DNA of 64,000 nt from Leeia oryzae DSM 17879 (GTDB taxonomy: Bacteria; Pseudomonadota; Gammaproteobacteria; Burkholderiales; Leeiaceae): positions 124,001-188,000 of the forward strand of contig NZ_AQXU01000019.1 of NCBI RefSeq assembly GCF_000376945.1. Direction: 5' to 3'. Shown here piece after piece: positions 26,458 through 34,730 of this stretch; within the stretch, counting starts at the first letter, position 1; each line of letters begins with the position of its first letter. Below the pieces are notes generated by a model, which was not told where the DNA came from, made no database searches, and saw nothing but the letters and a program-made list of their open reading frames with translations. Both the position numbers and the translations under genes were made by a program.

Positions 26458-27837
26458 TCAGAACGGAAGTACCAGTGCAGGGTTGACTTTATGTAGTTCG
26501 GTACGGAATTCGTGCTGAATCCGGGCCAGGGCGGCATCGTCTTTACCTTCAAACCGGAATACGACCACCGGGGTGGTATTGGAGGCTCGGGCCAGGCCAA
26601 AACCATCCGCATATTCGACACGCAGGCCATCTATCCGGATCACTTCAGTTGCGCCCTTGAAGGTGGCAACCTTGCCCAACGTATCGATCAGCGCGTGCTG
26701 ATCCCCCTCTTTTGCACACTGCAGGTGAAGCTCCGGGGTCGATGGACGAATCGGCAGTGCTTCTAGCAAGGTGGACGGGTCTTCCACCTTGGAGAGAATC
26801 TCCAGCAGACGTGCACCGGCATAAATGCCATCATCAAACCCGTACCAACGCTCTTTGAAGAAGATATGGCCGCTCATCTCGCCGGCGAGCGGTGCTCCGG
26901 TTTCTTTCAGCTTGGCCTTCATGAATGAATGCCCGGTGCGCCACATGAGGGGTTTGCCGCCGTATTCTTTGATCCATTCTGCCAGCAAACCGGTAGATTT
27001 CACGTCAAAGATGATTTCGGCACCAGGATTACGCTCCAGCACATCGGCTGCAAACAGCATCATTTGCCGGTCCGGGTAGATAATCTGGCCCGAGCGGGTT
27101 ACCACACCAAGCCGGTCACCGTCACCGTCAAAGGCAAGCCCGAATTCTGCATCGGTTTTCTGGAGGGCATCAATCAGGTCCACCAGATTTTCCGGTTTGG
27201 CGGGGTCCGGGTGATGATTGGGGAAGTTGCCGTCCACATCACAAAACAGTTCACGCACCTTGCAACCGAGCCTGCGGTAGAGAACCGGGGCAAATGCGCC
27301 GGCCACGCCGTTGCCTGCATCGACAATGATGTTCATCGGACGGGCCAGTTCGATATCTTCGCAAATGCGGTTCAGATACGCCTCAACCACATTCTGCTGG
27401 CTATACTTGCCTTCCCCTGTCGGGAAATTGCCTGCATTGATGGCTTGCCACAGCGCCTGAATGCGCTCACCAGCCAGTGTCTCTCCTGCCATCATCATCT
27501 TCAGCCCGTTGTATTCCGGCGGATTATGGCTGCCGGTGATCATGACGGCCGAGCCGGTATCCAGATAATGGGCGGCAAAATAGGTAATCGGGGTGGCTAC
27601 CTGGCCGACATCAATGACGTCGGTCCCGGTGGATTGAATACCTTGCGCAAGCGCATGCGCAAATGCAGGCCCCGAGTGACGGCCATCACGGCCAATGACA
27701 ATGGCTTTTACGCCGAGTGTGCGTGCTTCAGCGCCCAATGCCTGACCAACCTGAAACACGACTTCGTCTGTCAGGTTTTTACCCACGATGCCGCGGATGT
27801 CATAGGCTTTGAAAATGTCTTTTGCAGGGATACTCAT
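26458..27837 (-). CDS. algC: Phosphomannomutase/phosphoglucomutase
   Basis: A 459-residue alpha-D-phosphohexomutase interconverting the 1- and 6-phosphates of mannose and glucose, feeding LPS core, exopolysaccharide and nucleotide-sugar synthesis. The phosphoserine loop is MITGSHNPPEYNG (near residue 108), the metal loop is FDGDGDRLG, the sugar-binding loop is GEMSGHIFFKERW, and the phosphate-binding loop near the C terminus is RIDGLRVEYADGFGLARAS. AGGAG six bases before the ATG. It sits 39 bases after a YheT-type hydrolase gene, downstream of waaF on the same strand, which suggests one envelope-related transcription unit. Confidence 0.95.
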   Translation of the reverse strand: MSIPAKDIFKAYDIRGIVGKNLTDEVVFQVGQALGAEARTLGVKAIVIGRDGRHSGPAFAHALAQGIQSTGTDVIDVGQVATPITYFAAHYLDTGSAVMITGSHNPPEYNGLKMMMAGETLAGERIQALWQAINAGNFPTGEGKYSQQNVVEAYLNRICEDIELARPMNIIVDAGNGVAGAFAPVLYRRLGCKVRELFCDVDGNFPNHHPDPAKPENLVDLIDALQKTDAEFGLAFDGDGDRLGVVTRSGQIIYPDRQMMLFAADVLERNPGAEIIFDVKSTGLLAEWIKEYGGKPLMWRTGHSFMKAKLKETGAPLAGEMSGHIFFKERWYGFDDGIYAGARLLEILSKVEDPSTLLEALPIRPSTPELHLQCAKEGDQHALIDTLGKVATFKGATEVIRIDGLRVEYADGFGLARASNTTPVVVFRFEGKDDAALARIQHEFRTELHKVNPALVLPF

Positions 27838-27876
27838 GCGTTGCTCCTGAAAGAGGGGTGGCTGCCGGCTATATGT

Positions 27877-28842
27877 CTAAAGCTGTTGCTGGCAGAAATG
27901 AAATATCTTCTGAGGTAATTTGCTGTTATACCTCATCCAGGGCCATGCATGAATAAAACCGGCATGGCCGCCGTGTGCGGGAAAATCCAGGGTAATGCTT
28001 GCGGACACTTGCTCCTGAGTCGGCAATGAATCTGCTGGGATGAACGGGTCGTTGCGCGCGTTCAAAACCAGTGTTGGGACCGTGACAAACTGCAGGTAGG
28101 GCAGGCTGCTGGCACGCTGCCAGTAATCATTGACGTCCCTGTACCCGTGCAATGGCGCGGTAAACAGATCGTCAAATGCACGGATGGTATCAATACGCGC
28201 CAGTTTTTCCATGCTGTACCGGTGTTGCAGGGCAGGATGGCGGATCAGCAATTGCTTGAGCTTCGGTTTCAGTGTCTTGAGAAAGGTCTGGCTGTAGAGG
28301 CGCCGATTCCAGCCTTTATCCAGGCTGTCTCCCGCCTTGGTCAGGTCCATGGGTGCAGAAATGCTCACCGCTGCCCGTACCCATTGGCGAGCTTTTTCCG
28401 GATACTCTCCCAGCCACTTCAGCATGGCATTGCCACCCAGAGAGATTCCTACCGCAAAGCGCGGATTATCCGGATACCGGTTGATTACCTGACTGATCAT
28501 CCAGTCGATTTCCTGACTGTCTCCTGCATGGTACGCCCTGGCTTGCAGATTGCCCAGTCCGCCACATGTCCTGAAGTGGGGGACGACTGCATGCCAGCCC
28601 AGAGACTGGGCCTTGGCCAATAACTGACGGGCATAGTGACTCTGGCTACTGCCTTCCAGTCCGTGAAACAGGATCATGACCGGCGCCTGTGGTGATTGTC
28701 CGTTCAGTACATCAACGGCAATCTGGTCCTGGTCTGGGGTCTGCCAGACGTCTCGGTGCAATGGAACTTGGGGGCGGTAAGCCAGCGTTGCCGGGATAAT
28801 CGTTTCTGCATGCGCCCGCAGGCGATCCAGCAGTTTAGTCAT
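27877..28842 (-). CDS. YheT-type alpha/beta hydrolase
   Basis: A 321-residue serine hydrolase of the YheT/ABHD1-3 family. The oxyanion region is LFHGLEGSSQSHY, the nucleophile is Ser in GISLGGNAMLKWLGE, the acid is probably Asp in NARNDPF, and the catalytic His is in PAHGGHAGF. Substrates are thought to be short- or medium-chain esters, but the physiological role is unknown. The ATG at 28842 shares its first base with the TGA stop of the gene before (TGATG), a sign of translational coupling; a TTG three bases earlier is less likely. Confidence 0.93.
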   Translation of the reverse strand: MTKLLDRLRAHAETIIPATLAYRPQVPLHRDVWQTPDQDQIAVDVLNGQSPQAPVMILFHGLEGSSQSHYARQLLAKAQSLGWHAVVPHFRTCGGLGNLQARAYHAGDSQEIDWMISQVINRYPDNPRFAVGISLGGNAMLKWLGEYPEKARQWVRAAVSISAPMDLTKAGDSLDKGWNRRLYSQTFLKTLKPKLKQLLIRHPALQHRYSMEKLARIDTIRAFDDLFTAPLHGYRDVNDYWQRASSLPYLQFVTVPTLVLNARNDPFIPADSLPTQEQVSASITLDFPAHGGHAGFIHAWPWMRYNSKLPQKIFHFCQQQL

Positions 28843-29255
28843 CAATGCAGGACCGGTGCCAGGTCATCATCAGCGAGCAAAGGCGAAGCGTGATGCGCCA
28901 GAATGCGCCAGCCGTGCTCGGTGAGTACATAGATATTGGTGGCGTTAACCCAGTGCTGCTGCGCGGTATCACCAATCACGTGCACCATTTCCGTGACGTG
29001 ATGGATGGTGACGCCTTGCCCCTGAATCACGCGGCGATCCTGCACATGGATGTGCAGGTCGGGCATGTGTTCGAACAACGCTTCCCAGCCGGCCTGAATG
29101 GCGGGCAGGCCGAGCATGCGGTGCCCGGCCGGATGAACGCAGAAAGCGCGCTCGTCTTCGGCCCACAAGGCGATCATGGCACGCAGGTCGCGCCGCTCAA
29201 ACGCTTCGTAAAAGGCAAGTTCCAGATCCAGGGGGGAGGCAAATGTATCAGGCAT
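28842..29255 (-). CDS. SnoaL/NTF2-like domain protein
   Basis: A 137-residue single-domain protein with the cone-shaped NTF2-like fold. Signs are LELAFYEAFERRDLRAMIAL and WAEDERAFCVHPAGHRMLG at the N terminus, then paired strands ending VNATNIYVLTEHGWRILAHHAS. Members of this SnoaL-like subset include ketosteroid-isomerase relatives and stress-linked proteins of unknown function. Its start lies inside the end of waaF (8-base overlap), and its stop overlaps the YheT start, so all three are tightly coupled. The conserved histidines could form a pocket, but no reaction can be assigned. Confidence 0.85.
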   Translation of the reverse strand: MPDTFASPLDLELAFYEAFERRDLRAMIALWAEDERAFCVHPAGHRMLGLPAIQAGWEALFEHMPDLHIHVQDRRVIQGQGVTIHHVTEMVHVIGDTAQQHWVNATNIYVLTEHGWRILAHHASPLLADDDLAPVLH

Positions 29256-30306
29256 GTTGTTCTATGGATGGTTGAGAGGAACCTTTGGCAGAAGAGACAA
29301 ACTCCATTTTCTGCCAGACATAGTCGGGGCTGAGGTCTTGCAGGCATTGCAAGTGACCAAGCGGGCACGTCCGCTGAAAACAGGGGCTGCATTCCAGTGC
29401 CAGATGGGCCAGACGGGCCTTGTCCGACAAGGGCGGCGTGAAGTCCGGGCTGCTGGAGCCATACAGCGCTACCATGGGGCGGTTAAGGGCTGCCGTCACA
29501 TGCATCAGGCCGGAGTCGTTGCTGATCACCTGGCTGGCCATGGCAATCAGGTCAATTGCCTGGGTGAGGTGGGTTTTGCCACACAGGTTGATGGCTTCCG
29601 GACTGATTTGCCGGATGGCTTCTGCATCGGCATGATCTTTGGCGGACCCCAAGAGCCAGACTTGCATGCCGGCCTGCACGGCTTTTTGTGCAATCGTGCC
29701 AAAATGCGGTGTCGGCCAGCGTTTGGCCGGCCCAAACTCTGCACCCGGGCACAAGACCAGTATCGGGGATTGGTCATTCAGTTCCAGCGCAGACAAGGTT
29801 GCCAGTTGCTGTGCTCTGGTACTGGTAAGCGAGGGCTTGGCTATGTGTGTTGCAGGTATCGGGGCCGCATCTGCTGTCTCTGCCAGCCAGGCAAACCGTT
29901 CTGCCATGGTTGGCAGGCGTGTGGCATCCAGATGACGCAGGTCATTTAGCAGACCGTAGCGTTGTTCACCTTTAAAACCGGTGCGTTTGGGAATGCCGGC
30001 AAAAAAAGGTACAAGTGCCGATTTTAGCGAATTTGGCAGAACAATGGCCTGGTCATACTGCTGCAACGACATGGCCCGGCCCAGTTTGAAGCGGGCCCGA
30101 AGGCGGATGTCACCATGGGCAAACGGATTATCGAAGCTGGCATTTACTTCCGGCATGCGTGCCAGAAGAGGACGTGTCCATGACGGGGCCAGTACATCGA
30201 GCTGCAGACCAGTGCCTTGATGAATCTCGTGCAGACGTTTCATCATGGGTTGGGCCAGGACCGTGTCACCGACCCAGGCAGGCGCAACAATCAGGAGTTT
30301 ATACAC
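29248..30306 (-). CDS. waaF: ADP-heptose:LPS heptosyltransferase II
   Basis: A 352-residue glycosyltransferase of family GT9 that adds the second heptose to the LPS inner core on the cytoplasmic face of the inner membrane. Conserved segments are ILIVAPAWVGDTVLAQPM-like at the N terminus (residues 3-21), NSLKSALVPFFAGIPKRTGF, CPGAEFGPAKRWPTPHF and SNDSGLMHVTAALNRPMVALYG in the donor-binding half. The KRW and SNDSGLMH motifs separate WaaF from WaaC only weakly, but overall length and GAEFGPAKRWP fit WaaF. It overlaps the SnoaL-like gene by 8 bases. Confidence 0.95.
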   Translation of the reverse strand: MYKLLIVAPAWVGDTVLAQPMMKRLHEIHQGTGLQLDVLAPSWTRPLLARMPEVNASFDNPFAHGDIRLRARFKLGRAMSLQQYDQAIVLPNSLKSALVPFFAGIPKRTGFKGEQRYGLLNDLRHLDATRLPTMAERFAWLAETADAAPIPATHIAKPSLTSTRAQQLATLSALELNDQSPILVLCPGAEFGPAKRWPTPHFGTIAQKAVQAGMQVWLLGSAKDHADAEAIRQISPEAINLCGKTHLTQAIDLIAMASQVISNDSGLMHVTAALNRPMVALYGSSSPDFTPPLSDKARLAHLALECSPCFQRTCPLGHLQCLQDLSPDYVWQKMEFVSSAKGSSQPSIEQHA

Positions 30307-30353
30307 GTGCTGACTTCTTTACTTGCTGTATGTCAGAGGACAACATCAAGGGC

Positions 30354-30560
30354 TTAATGATGGCCACCTTTTGCAGGGCCACCTTTCAGCGTGTAGTGCG
30401 TACCGCAATACGGGCACAGTGCTTCACCGGTTTTCTCGATTTGCAGGAAAACGCGTGGGTGCGCATTCCATTTTTGCATGTTAGGCATCGGGCAATGCAG
30501 TGGCAGGTCTTCTGCGGATACTTCTACGGAACGCTTGGTGTTTTCAATCAGTCCAGACAT
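30354..30560 (-). CDS. CHCC-type zinc-finger protein
   Basis: A 68-residue protein of the zf-CHCC family. The zinc ligands are in LPLHCPMPN and the closing CPYCGTHY pair, with PRVFLQIEKTG between. This family is related to a small mitochondrial complex I subunit (NDUFS6), but in betaproteobacteria it is found as a lone gene beside ilvE and waaF, as here, and its role is not established. I chose the ATG at 30560; an upstream in-frame ATG at 30608 would overlap the hairpin after ilvE. Confidence 0.9.
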   Translation of the reverse strand: MSGLIENTKRSVEVSAEDLPLHCPMPNMQKWNAHPRVFLQIEKTGEALCPYCGTHYTLKGGPAKGGHH

Positions 30561-30585
30561 GGTTTTACCTTTTAAAACAACGAAG

Positions 30586-30607
30586 TGCCCGGCATGGCTG
30601 CCGGGCA
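30586..30607 (-). terminator. Hairpin between ilvE and the zinc-finger gene
   Basis: A perfect 9-bp stem (30586-30594 with 30599-30607) with a 4-base loop lies 20 bases after the ilvE stop. On the minus strand it is followed by a T-rich stretch (CTTCGTTGTTTT). It likely ends or attenuates ilvE transcription before the zinc-finger gene. Confidence 0.65.
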
Positions 30608-30626
30608 TGATGATGCTTGAGTGCGA

Positions 30627-31550
30627 TTACTTGACGTAAGTCAGCCAGTCGCTGTGTTTTTCGTCACGACCCTGAACAACGTCAAAGAACATTTTTTGCA
30701 ATGCTTTGGTCACAGGTCCTGCCGTGCCTTCGCCGATCTGGCGGTCATCCAGTTCACGGATTGGCGTAATTTCTGCCGCAGTACCGGTAAAGAAGGCTTC
30801 GTCAGCCGTATAAACTTCGTCACGGGTAATGCGTTTTTCTACCACGGTCAGACCCATTTCGTGGGCCAGTTGTACCACCGTGTCACGGGTAATGCCTTCC
30901 AGCGCAGAGGTCAGGTCTGGCGTAAAGATTTTACCTTTGCGGATAATGAAGATGTTCTCACCGGAACCTTCTGCGACAAAACCGTCCACGTCGAGCAGCA
31001 GGGCTTCATCGTAACCAAGGCTGCTGGCTTCCTGGAAGGCCAGAATGGAGTTGACGTAGTTGCCTGAGGTTTTGGCTTTGCACATGGTCACGTTGACGTG
31101 GTGACGCGTGAAAGACGAGGTCTTGATGCGAATGCCTTTTTCCAGGGCTTCTGCGCCCAGATATGCACCCCATGTCCAGGCCGCAACGGCGACGTGTACG
31201 GACAGGGTTTTGGCTGAAATGCCCAAGGCTTCCGAGCCATAGAAAGCAAACGGGCGCAGATAGGCGGATTCGAGCTTATTGTCCCGGACCACGGCCACCT
31301 GAGCGTCCATCAGGGTTTGCATGTCGTAAGGCACTTTCATGCCCAGAATTTTGGCCGAATTCAGAAGACGTTCCGTGTGTTCTTTCAGACGGAAAATGGC
31401 CGGCCCGTTAGGGGTGTTGTACGCACGTACGCCTTCAAACACGCCCATGCCATAGTGCAGGGTGTGGGTGAGTACATGGGTAGTGGCATCGCGCCAAGGC
31501 ACCATTGCGCCGTCATACCAGATCAATCCGTCACGGTCAGACATCGACAT
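30627..31550 (-). CDS. ilvE: Branched-chain amino acid aminotransferase
   Basis: A 307-residue fold-type IV PLP enzyme that makes or breaks down leucine, isoleucine and valine by transamination with glutamate/2-oxoglutarate. Conserved parts are WYDGAMVPWRDATTHVLTHT and HYGMGVFEGVRAY (substrate pocket), CKAKTSGNYVNSILA with the Schiff-base lysine just after the NVTM segment, EGSGENIFIIRKG and GITRDTVVQLA. AGGAGA precedes the first ATG by six bases. Followed by a hairpin, then the zinc-finger gene. Confidence 0.97.
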   Translation of the reverse strand: MSMSDRDGLIWYDGAMVPWRDATTHVLTHTLHYGMGVFEGVRAYNTPNGPAIFRLKEHTERLLNSAKILGMKVPYDMQTLMDAQVAVVRDNKLESAYLRPFAFYGSEALGISAKTLSVHVAVAAWTWGAYLGAEALEKGIRIKTSSFTRHHVNVTMCKAKTSGNYVNSILAFQEASSLGYDEALLLDVDGFVAEGSGENIFIIRKGKIFTPDLTSALEGITRDTVVQLAHEMGLTVVEKRITRDEVYTADEAFFTGTAAEITPIRELDDRQIGEGTAGPVTKALQKMFFDVVQGRDEKHSDWLTYVK

Positions 31551-31662
31551 GCTGCGTCTCCTGAAGCTTTTCTTGTGGGGGCAAAATGCATTTGCCGGTT
31601 ATATAAAAACAGCAAACCCTGATTGTAGCGCGTTTTCTCTGGCGAGGGTATGGGTCACCGCA

Positions 31663-31698
31663 CAGGTGCATGACCTGCCACTTCCGGGCCTGCACCTG
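31663..31698. repeat. 8-bp inverted repeat between glnE and ilvE
   Basis: CAGGTGCA (31663-31670) and TGCACCTG (31691-31698) face each other across 20 bases in the 227-base gap between the glnE end and the ilvE start. Role unclear: a glnE 3-prime stem or an operator for ilvE. Confidence 0.35.
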
Positions 31699-31777
31699 CT
31701 CGGCCCTGGCTGGTCAACCCATGATACCGGTAGGCGGCAGGGTGGACGTACGTGTCCCTGCCGGACCACAATCCCGA

Positions 31778-34465
31778 TTACCGCGCTTGACCGAATACTT
31801 GTTGCCAGAGCGCGCGGATGGCCTGTTGTTCCTTTTTGCGTTCGTGTTCATCAATCCGGTTATTTTGCTGGCCGGACAGGCGCAGTACATGCTGCTGGTG
31901 GCGCAAGCTGCGGTAGGCATTGCTGGCGGCCAGCGCAATGTCTGGCGGCATGACGCCAAGTGCACCTGCGGCGTTAAGCAGGGCGATATTGCCGCTGTTT
32001 CGCGTCAGGTCCGGGTACTGAGGGGCCAATGCCAATACCAGATATTGAACACAGAATTCCACATCAATCAGCCCGCCGGCATCATGTTTGACATCGAATT
32101 CACCTGCATGCGGCGGATGCGCGTCGTGCATTTTCTGCCGCATGGCCATGACTTCATCCTTGAGTGCTTTCAAGTCACGTTTCTGACTGAGTACATTCAT
32201 TTTGATGTCGTCAAACTGCTGGCCAACCAGTGCGTCGCCGGCCACAAAACGGGCGCGGGTCAGTGCCTGGTGTTCCCATATCCAGGCAGACTTTGACTGG
32301 TATTCTGCAAAGGCTTCAACACTGGAGACCAGTAAGCCGCTTTCGCCGTTCGGGCGCAAGCGGAGGTCCAGCTCATAGACAGTTCCGCCAGCGGTCGGGG
32401 TGGTCAGCCAAGAGGATAAGCGCTTGGCGAGCCGCGCGTAGTTCTCGGCCGCATCCGGATGGTTGTCATCGTAAAGGAAGATGATGTCCAGATCGGTGGC
32501 ATAGCCTAGCTCCTTGCCGCCCAGCTTGCCATAACCGATGACGGCAAACTTGGGTGTCTCGATGTGCCGTTGCTTGATTTCTTTCCAGCAGCGGTACACG
32601 CAGGTATCCAGAATGACGTCTGCCAAATCTGAAAGATAGTCTCCCAGCGCTTCCACGCTGTGCATGCCGGCCAGATCTTGCGCCACCAGCCGGAACACTT
32701 GTGTGTGATGCACGTGCCGCAGGATGTGCATGATCTGTTCGGTATCCCCGGCTGCCTCGTCAAGGAGCTCGTTTAATTCCTGTCGCAGTCTTTCCTTGTC
32801 CGGATTCTGGTACAGGATGCGGCCATCCAGCAGCTCGTCCAGCAAGATCGGGTGACGTGTGAGGTATTCGGAGACCCATGGGCTTGCACTATAGAGCGTG
32901 GCCAGCTTTTGTAGCGTTTGCGGGTGTTCGACCAGCAAGGCCAGATAAGACTCCCGACGGCTGATGGCTTCCAGCAGGTTCATCAGCCGGTGGAGGGTGG
33001 TATCCGGCTGTGGCTGTCTGGCGGCAACGGCGAGCAGTGGCGGCACCAGCGTATCAAAGCGGCGTTTGCAGTTGGTGGGCAAGTTCAGGTAGCGGTGACT
33101 GTTTTTCATAGAAATCAGTAACTGCTGTGTGCCTTTGGGGTCACGGTAGCCTATGGTGGCCAGGGCATCCACCGTGGTTTCCTGATTGTCACAATCCAGC
33201 CAGACGGCATCCAGCGGGTGGCTGGCGTTATCCATCGGCGCAATGAAGACTTGTTCGAAGTGCCGGCTGACCAGGTGGCGGTGGGTATCCAGCTCAGCCA
33301 GCAAGGCGTTGTAACTTGGTGTGTCCATGGCCATCGCCAGACGGTGCTGGTCTTCGGGGTTTCTGGGCAAGGTCTGGGTTTGCTGGTCATCCAGGTACTG
33401 GATCCGGTGTTCCAGCCGGCGCAGAAACTCATAGGCTGCCAGCAGCTCATCCACTGCCTGTTCGGGCATCAGGCCCAGGGTGGCGATTTCTGCAAAGGCC
33501 TGGCGGGTGCTGCGCACTTGAAGTTTTGGGGTACGTCCGCCACGAATCAACTGAAAAATCTGGGCAATGAATTCGATCTCGCGAATTCCGCCCGGCCCCA
33601 GTTTGATGTCGTCGGATTTGTCACGGCGGGTCACTTCACGACGGATCTGGCTGTGAAGATCACGGATGGAACTGTAGGCGCCATAGTCCAGATATTTACG
33701 GAAGACAAACGGTTTGACCAGCTGCATCAGGCTGGTTTCATCGCCGGTGAGAACGCGGGCTTTCATCCAGGCGTAGCGTTCCCATTCCCGCCCTTGGGTA
33801 ATCAGGTAGTTTTCCAGCATGGCGTGGCTGGCGACCAGCGGGCCTGAGTCGCCGTGCGGGCGCAGGCGCATGTCGACGCGGAACACAAATCCATCGGCTG
33901 TCGCATCGTTCAGCGCCTTGATAACGCGTTGCCCCAGACGGGTAAAAAACTCCGAGTTGCGGATCACCCGCGGGCCTTCGGTATCGCCATCTTCCGGGTA
34001 GACAAAAATCAGGTCGATATCGGAAGACACGTTCAGTTCTTCGCCTCCCAGTTTGCCCATGCCGACAATGGCCAGTGACTGGTGGGTACGTGTGTCTTCG
34101 CCTACCGGTTCGCCATGCACGCTAACGAGCATCTGATGGTGATAATCCAGCGCTGTTTCGATGACAAATTCGGCAAACCAGCTGACCGATTTGACGACTT
34201 CATCCAGCGGGGCCAGGTTGTTCACGTCCCGAATGATCAGGTGCATCATCATGCGCTGGCGCAACTGGCGGAGCTGCGCGGCCAGTTGTTCATCCGACGT
34301 GACGGCAGGCAATGCGCGCCACCATTGCTGAAACACCGCTTTGCTCATGGGCGTTTGTATGTCATTCATTACCTTTTCGACCATTTCCGGTTTGCTGCCA
34401 GAAAGGCGACTGATGTAATGACTGACGTTTTGGGCTTTTTCGAGTAAAGGGAATTGCAATGTCAT
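31778..34465 (-). CDS. glnE: Bifunctional glutamine synthetase adenylyltransferase/deadenylase
   Basis: An 895-residue enzyme that switches glutamine synthetase off by adding AMP and on by phosphorolytic removal, in response to PII. Both nucleotidyltransferase domains are present: in order along the protein, LNVSSDIDLIFVYPEDGD (about residues 154-171, deadenylase side) and GYATDLDIIFLYDDNHPDA (adenylylating side, near 660), each with its metal-binding D-x-D. Full length for the family. Divergent from yhdP. GlnE next to ilvE is a common betaproteobacterial arrangement. Confidence 0.97.
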   Translation of the reverse strand: MTLQFPLLEKAQNVSHYISRLSGSKPEMVEKVMNDIQTPMSKAVFQQWWRALPAVTSDEQLAAQLRQLRQRMMMHLIIRDVNNLAPLDEVVKSVSWFAEFVIETALDYHHQMLVSVHGEPVGEDTRTHQSLAIVGMGKLGGEELNVSSDIDLIFVYPEDGDTEGPRVIRNSEFFTRLGQRVIKALNDATADGFVFRVDMRLRPHGDSGPLVASHAMLENYLITQGREWERYAWMKARVLTGDETSLMQLVKPFVFRKYLDYGAYSSIRDLHSQIRREVTRRDKSDDIKLGPGGIREIEFIAQIFQLIRGGRTPKLQVRSTRQAFAEIATLGLMPEQAVDELLAAYEFLRRLEHRIQYLDDQQTQTLPRNPEDQHRLAMAMDTPSYNALLAELDTHRHLVSRHFEQVFIAPMDNASHPLDAVWLDCDNQETTVDALATIGYRDPKGTQQLLISMKNSHRYLNLPTNCKRRFDTLVPPLLAVAARQPQPDTTLHRLMNLLEAISRRESYLALLVEHPQTLQKLATLYSASPWVSEYLTRHPILLDELLDGRILYQNPDKERLRQELNELLDEAAGDTEQIMHILRHVHHTQVFRLVAQDLAGMHSVEALGDYLSDLADVILDTCVYRCWKEIKQRHIETPKFAVIGYGKLGGKELGYATDLDIIFLYDDNHPDAAENYARLAKRLSSWLTTPTAGGTVYELDLRLRPNGESGLLVSSVEAFAEYQSKSAWIWEHQALTRARFVAGDALVGQQFDDIKMNVLSQKRDLKALKDEVMAMRQKMHDAHPPHAGEFDVKHDAGGLIDVEFCVQYLVLALAPQYPDLTRNSGNIALLNAAGALGVMPPDIALAASNAYRSLRHQQHVLRLSGQQNNRIDEHERKKEQQAIRALWQQVFGQAR

Positions 34466-34730
34466 CCTGGGTGCCTTGTGGAAATTTCCTGTCTGGTATT
34501 CTTTTTTTACCTGGTTTTACCAGAAACTTACGGTATGTATTAAAGTCTTACAAATACAACGCTACCGATCATAGGTAGAATGCATATATGTTGGGTAGGC
34601 CTTTGCAGCATAATTGCTGTTGGCCTAACGTTTGTCACAAGCATATCACCGTACAGGTTAATTTTTGTCCGAAACCATCAAATCCATTTCTGCTGCCAAA
34701 GTATTTCTTTCCAGATTGAAGGAAGCTTTG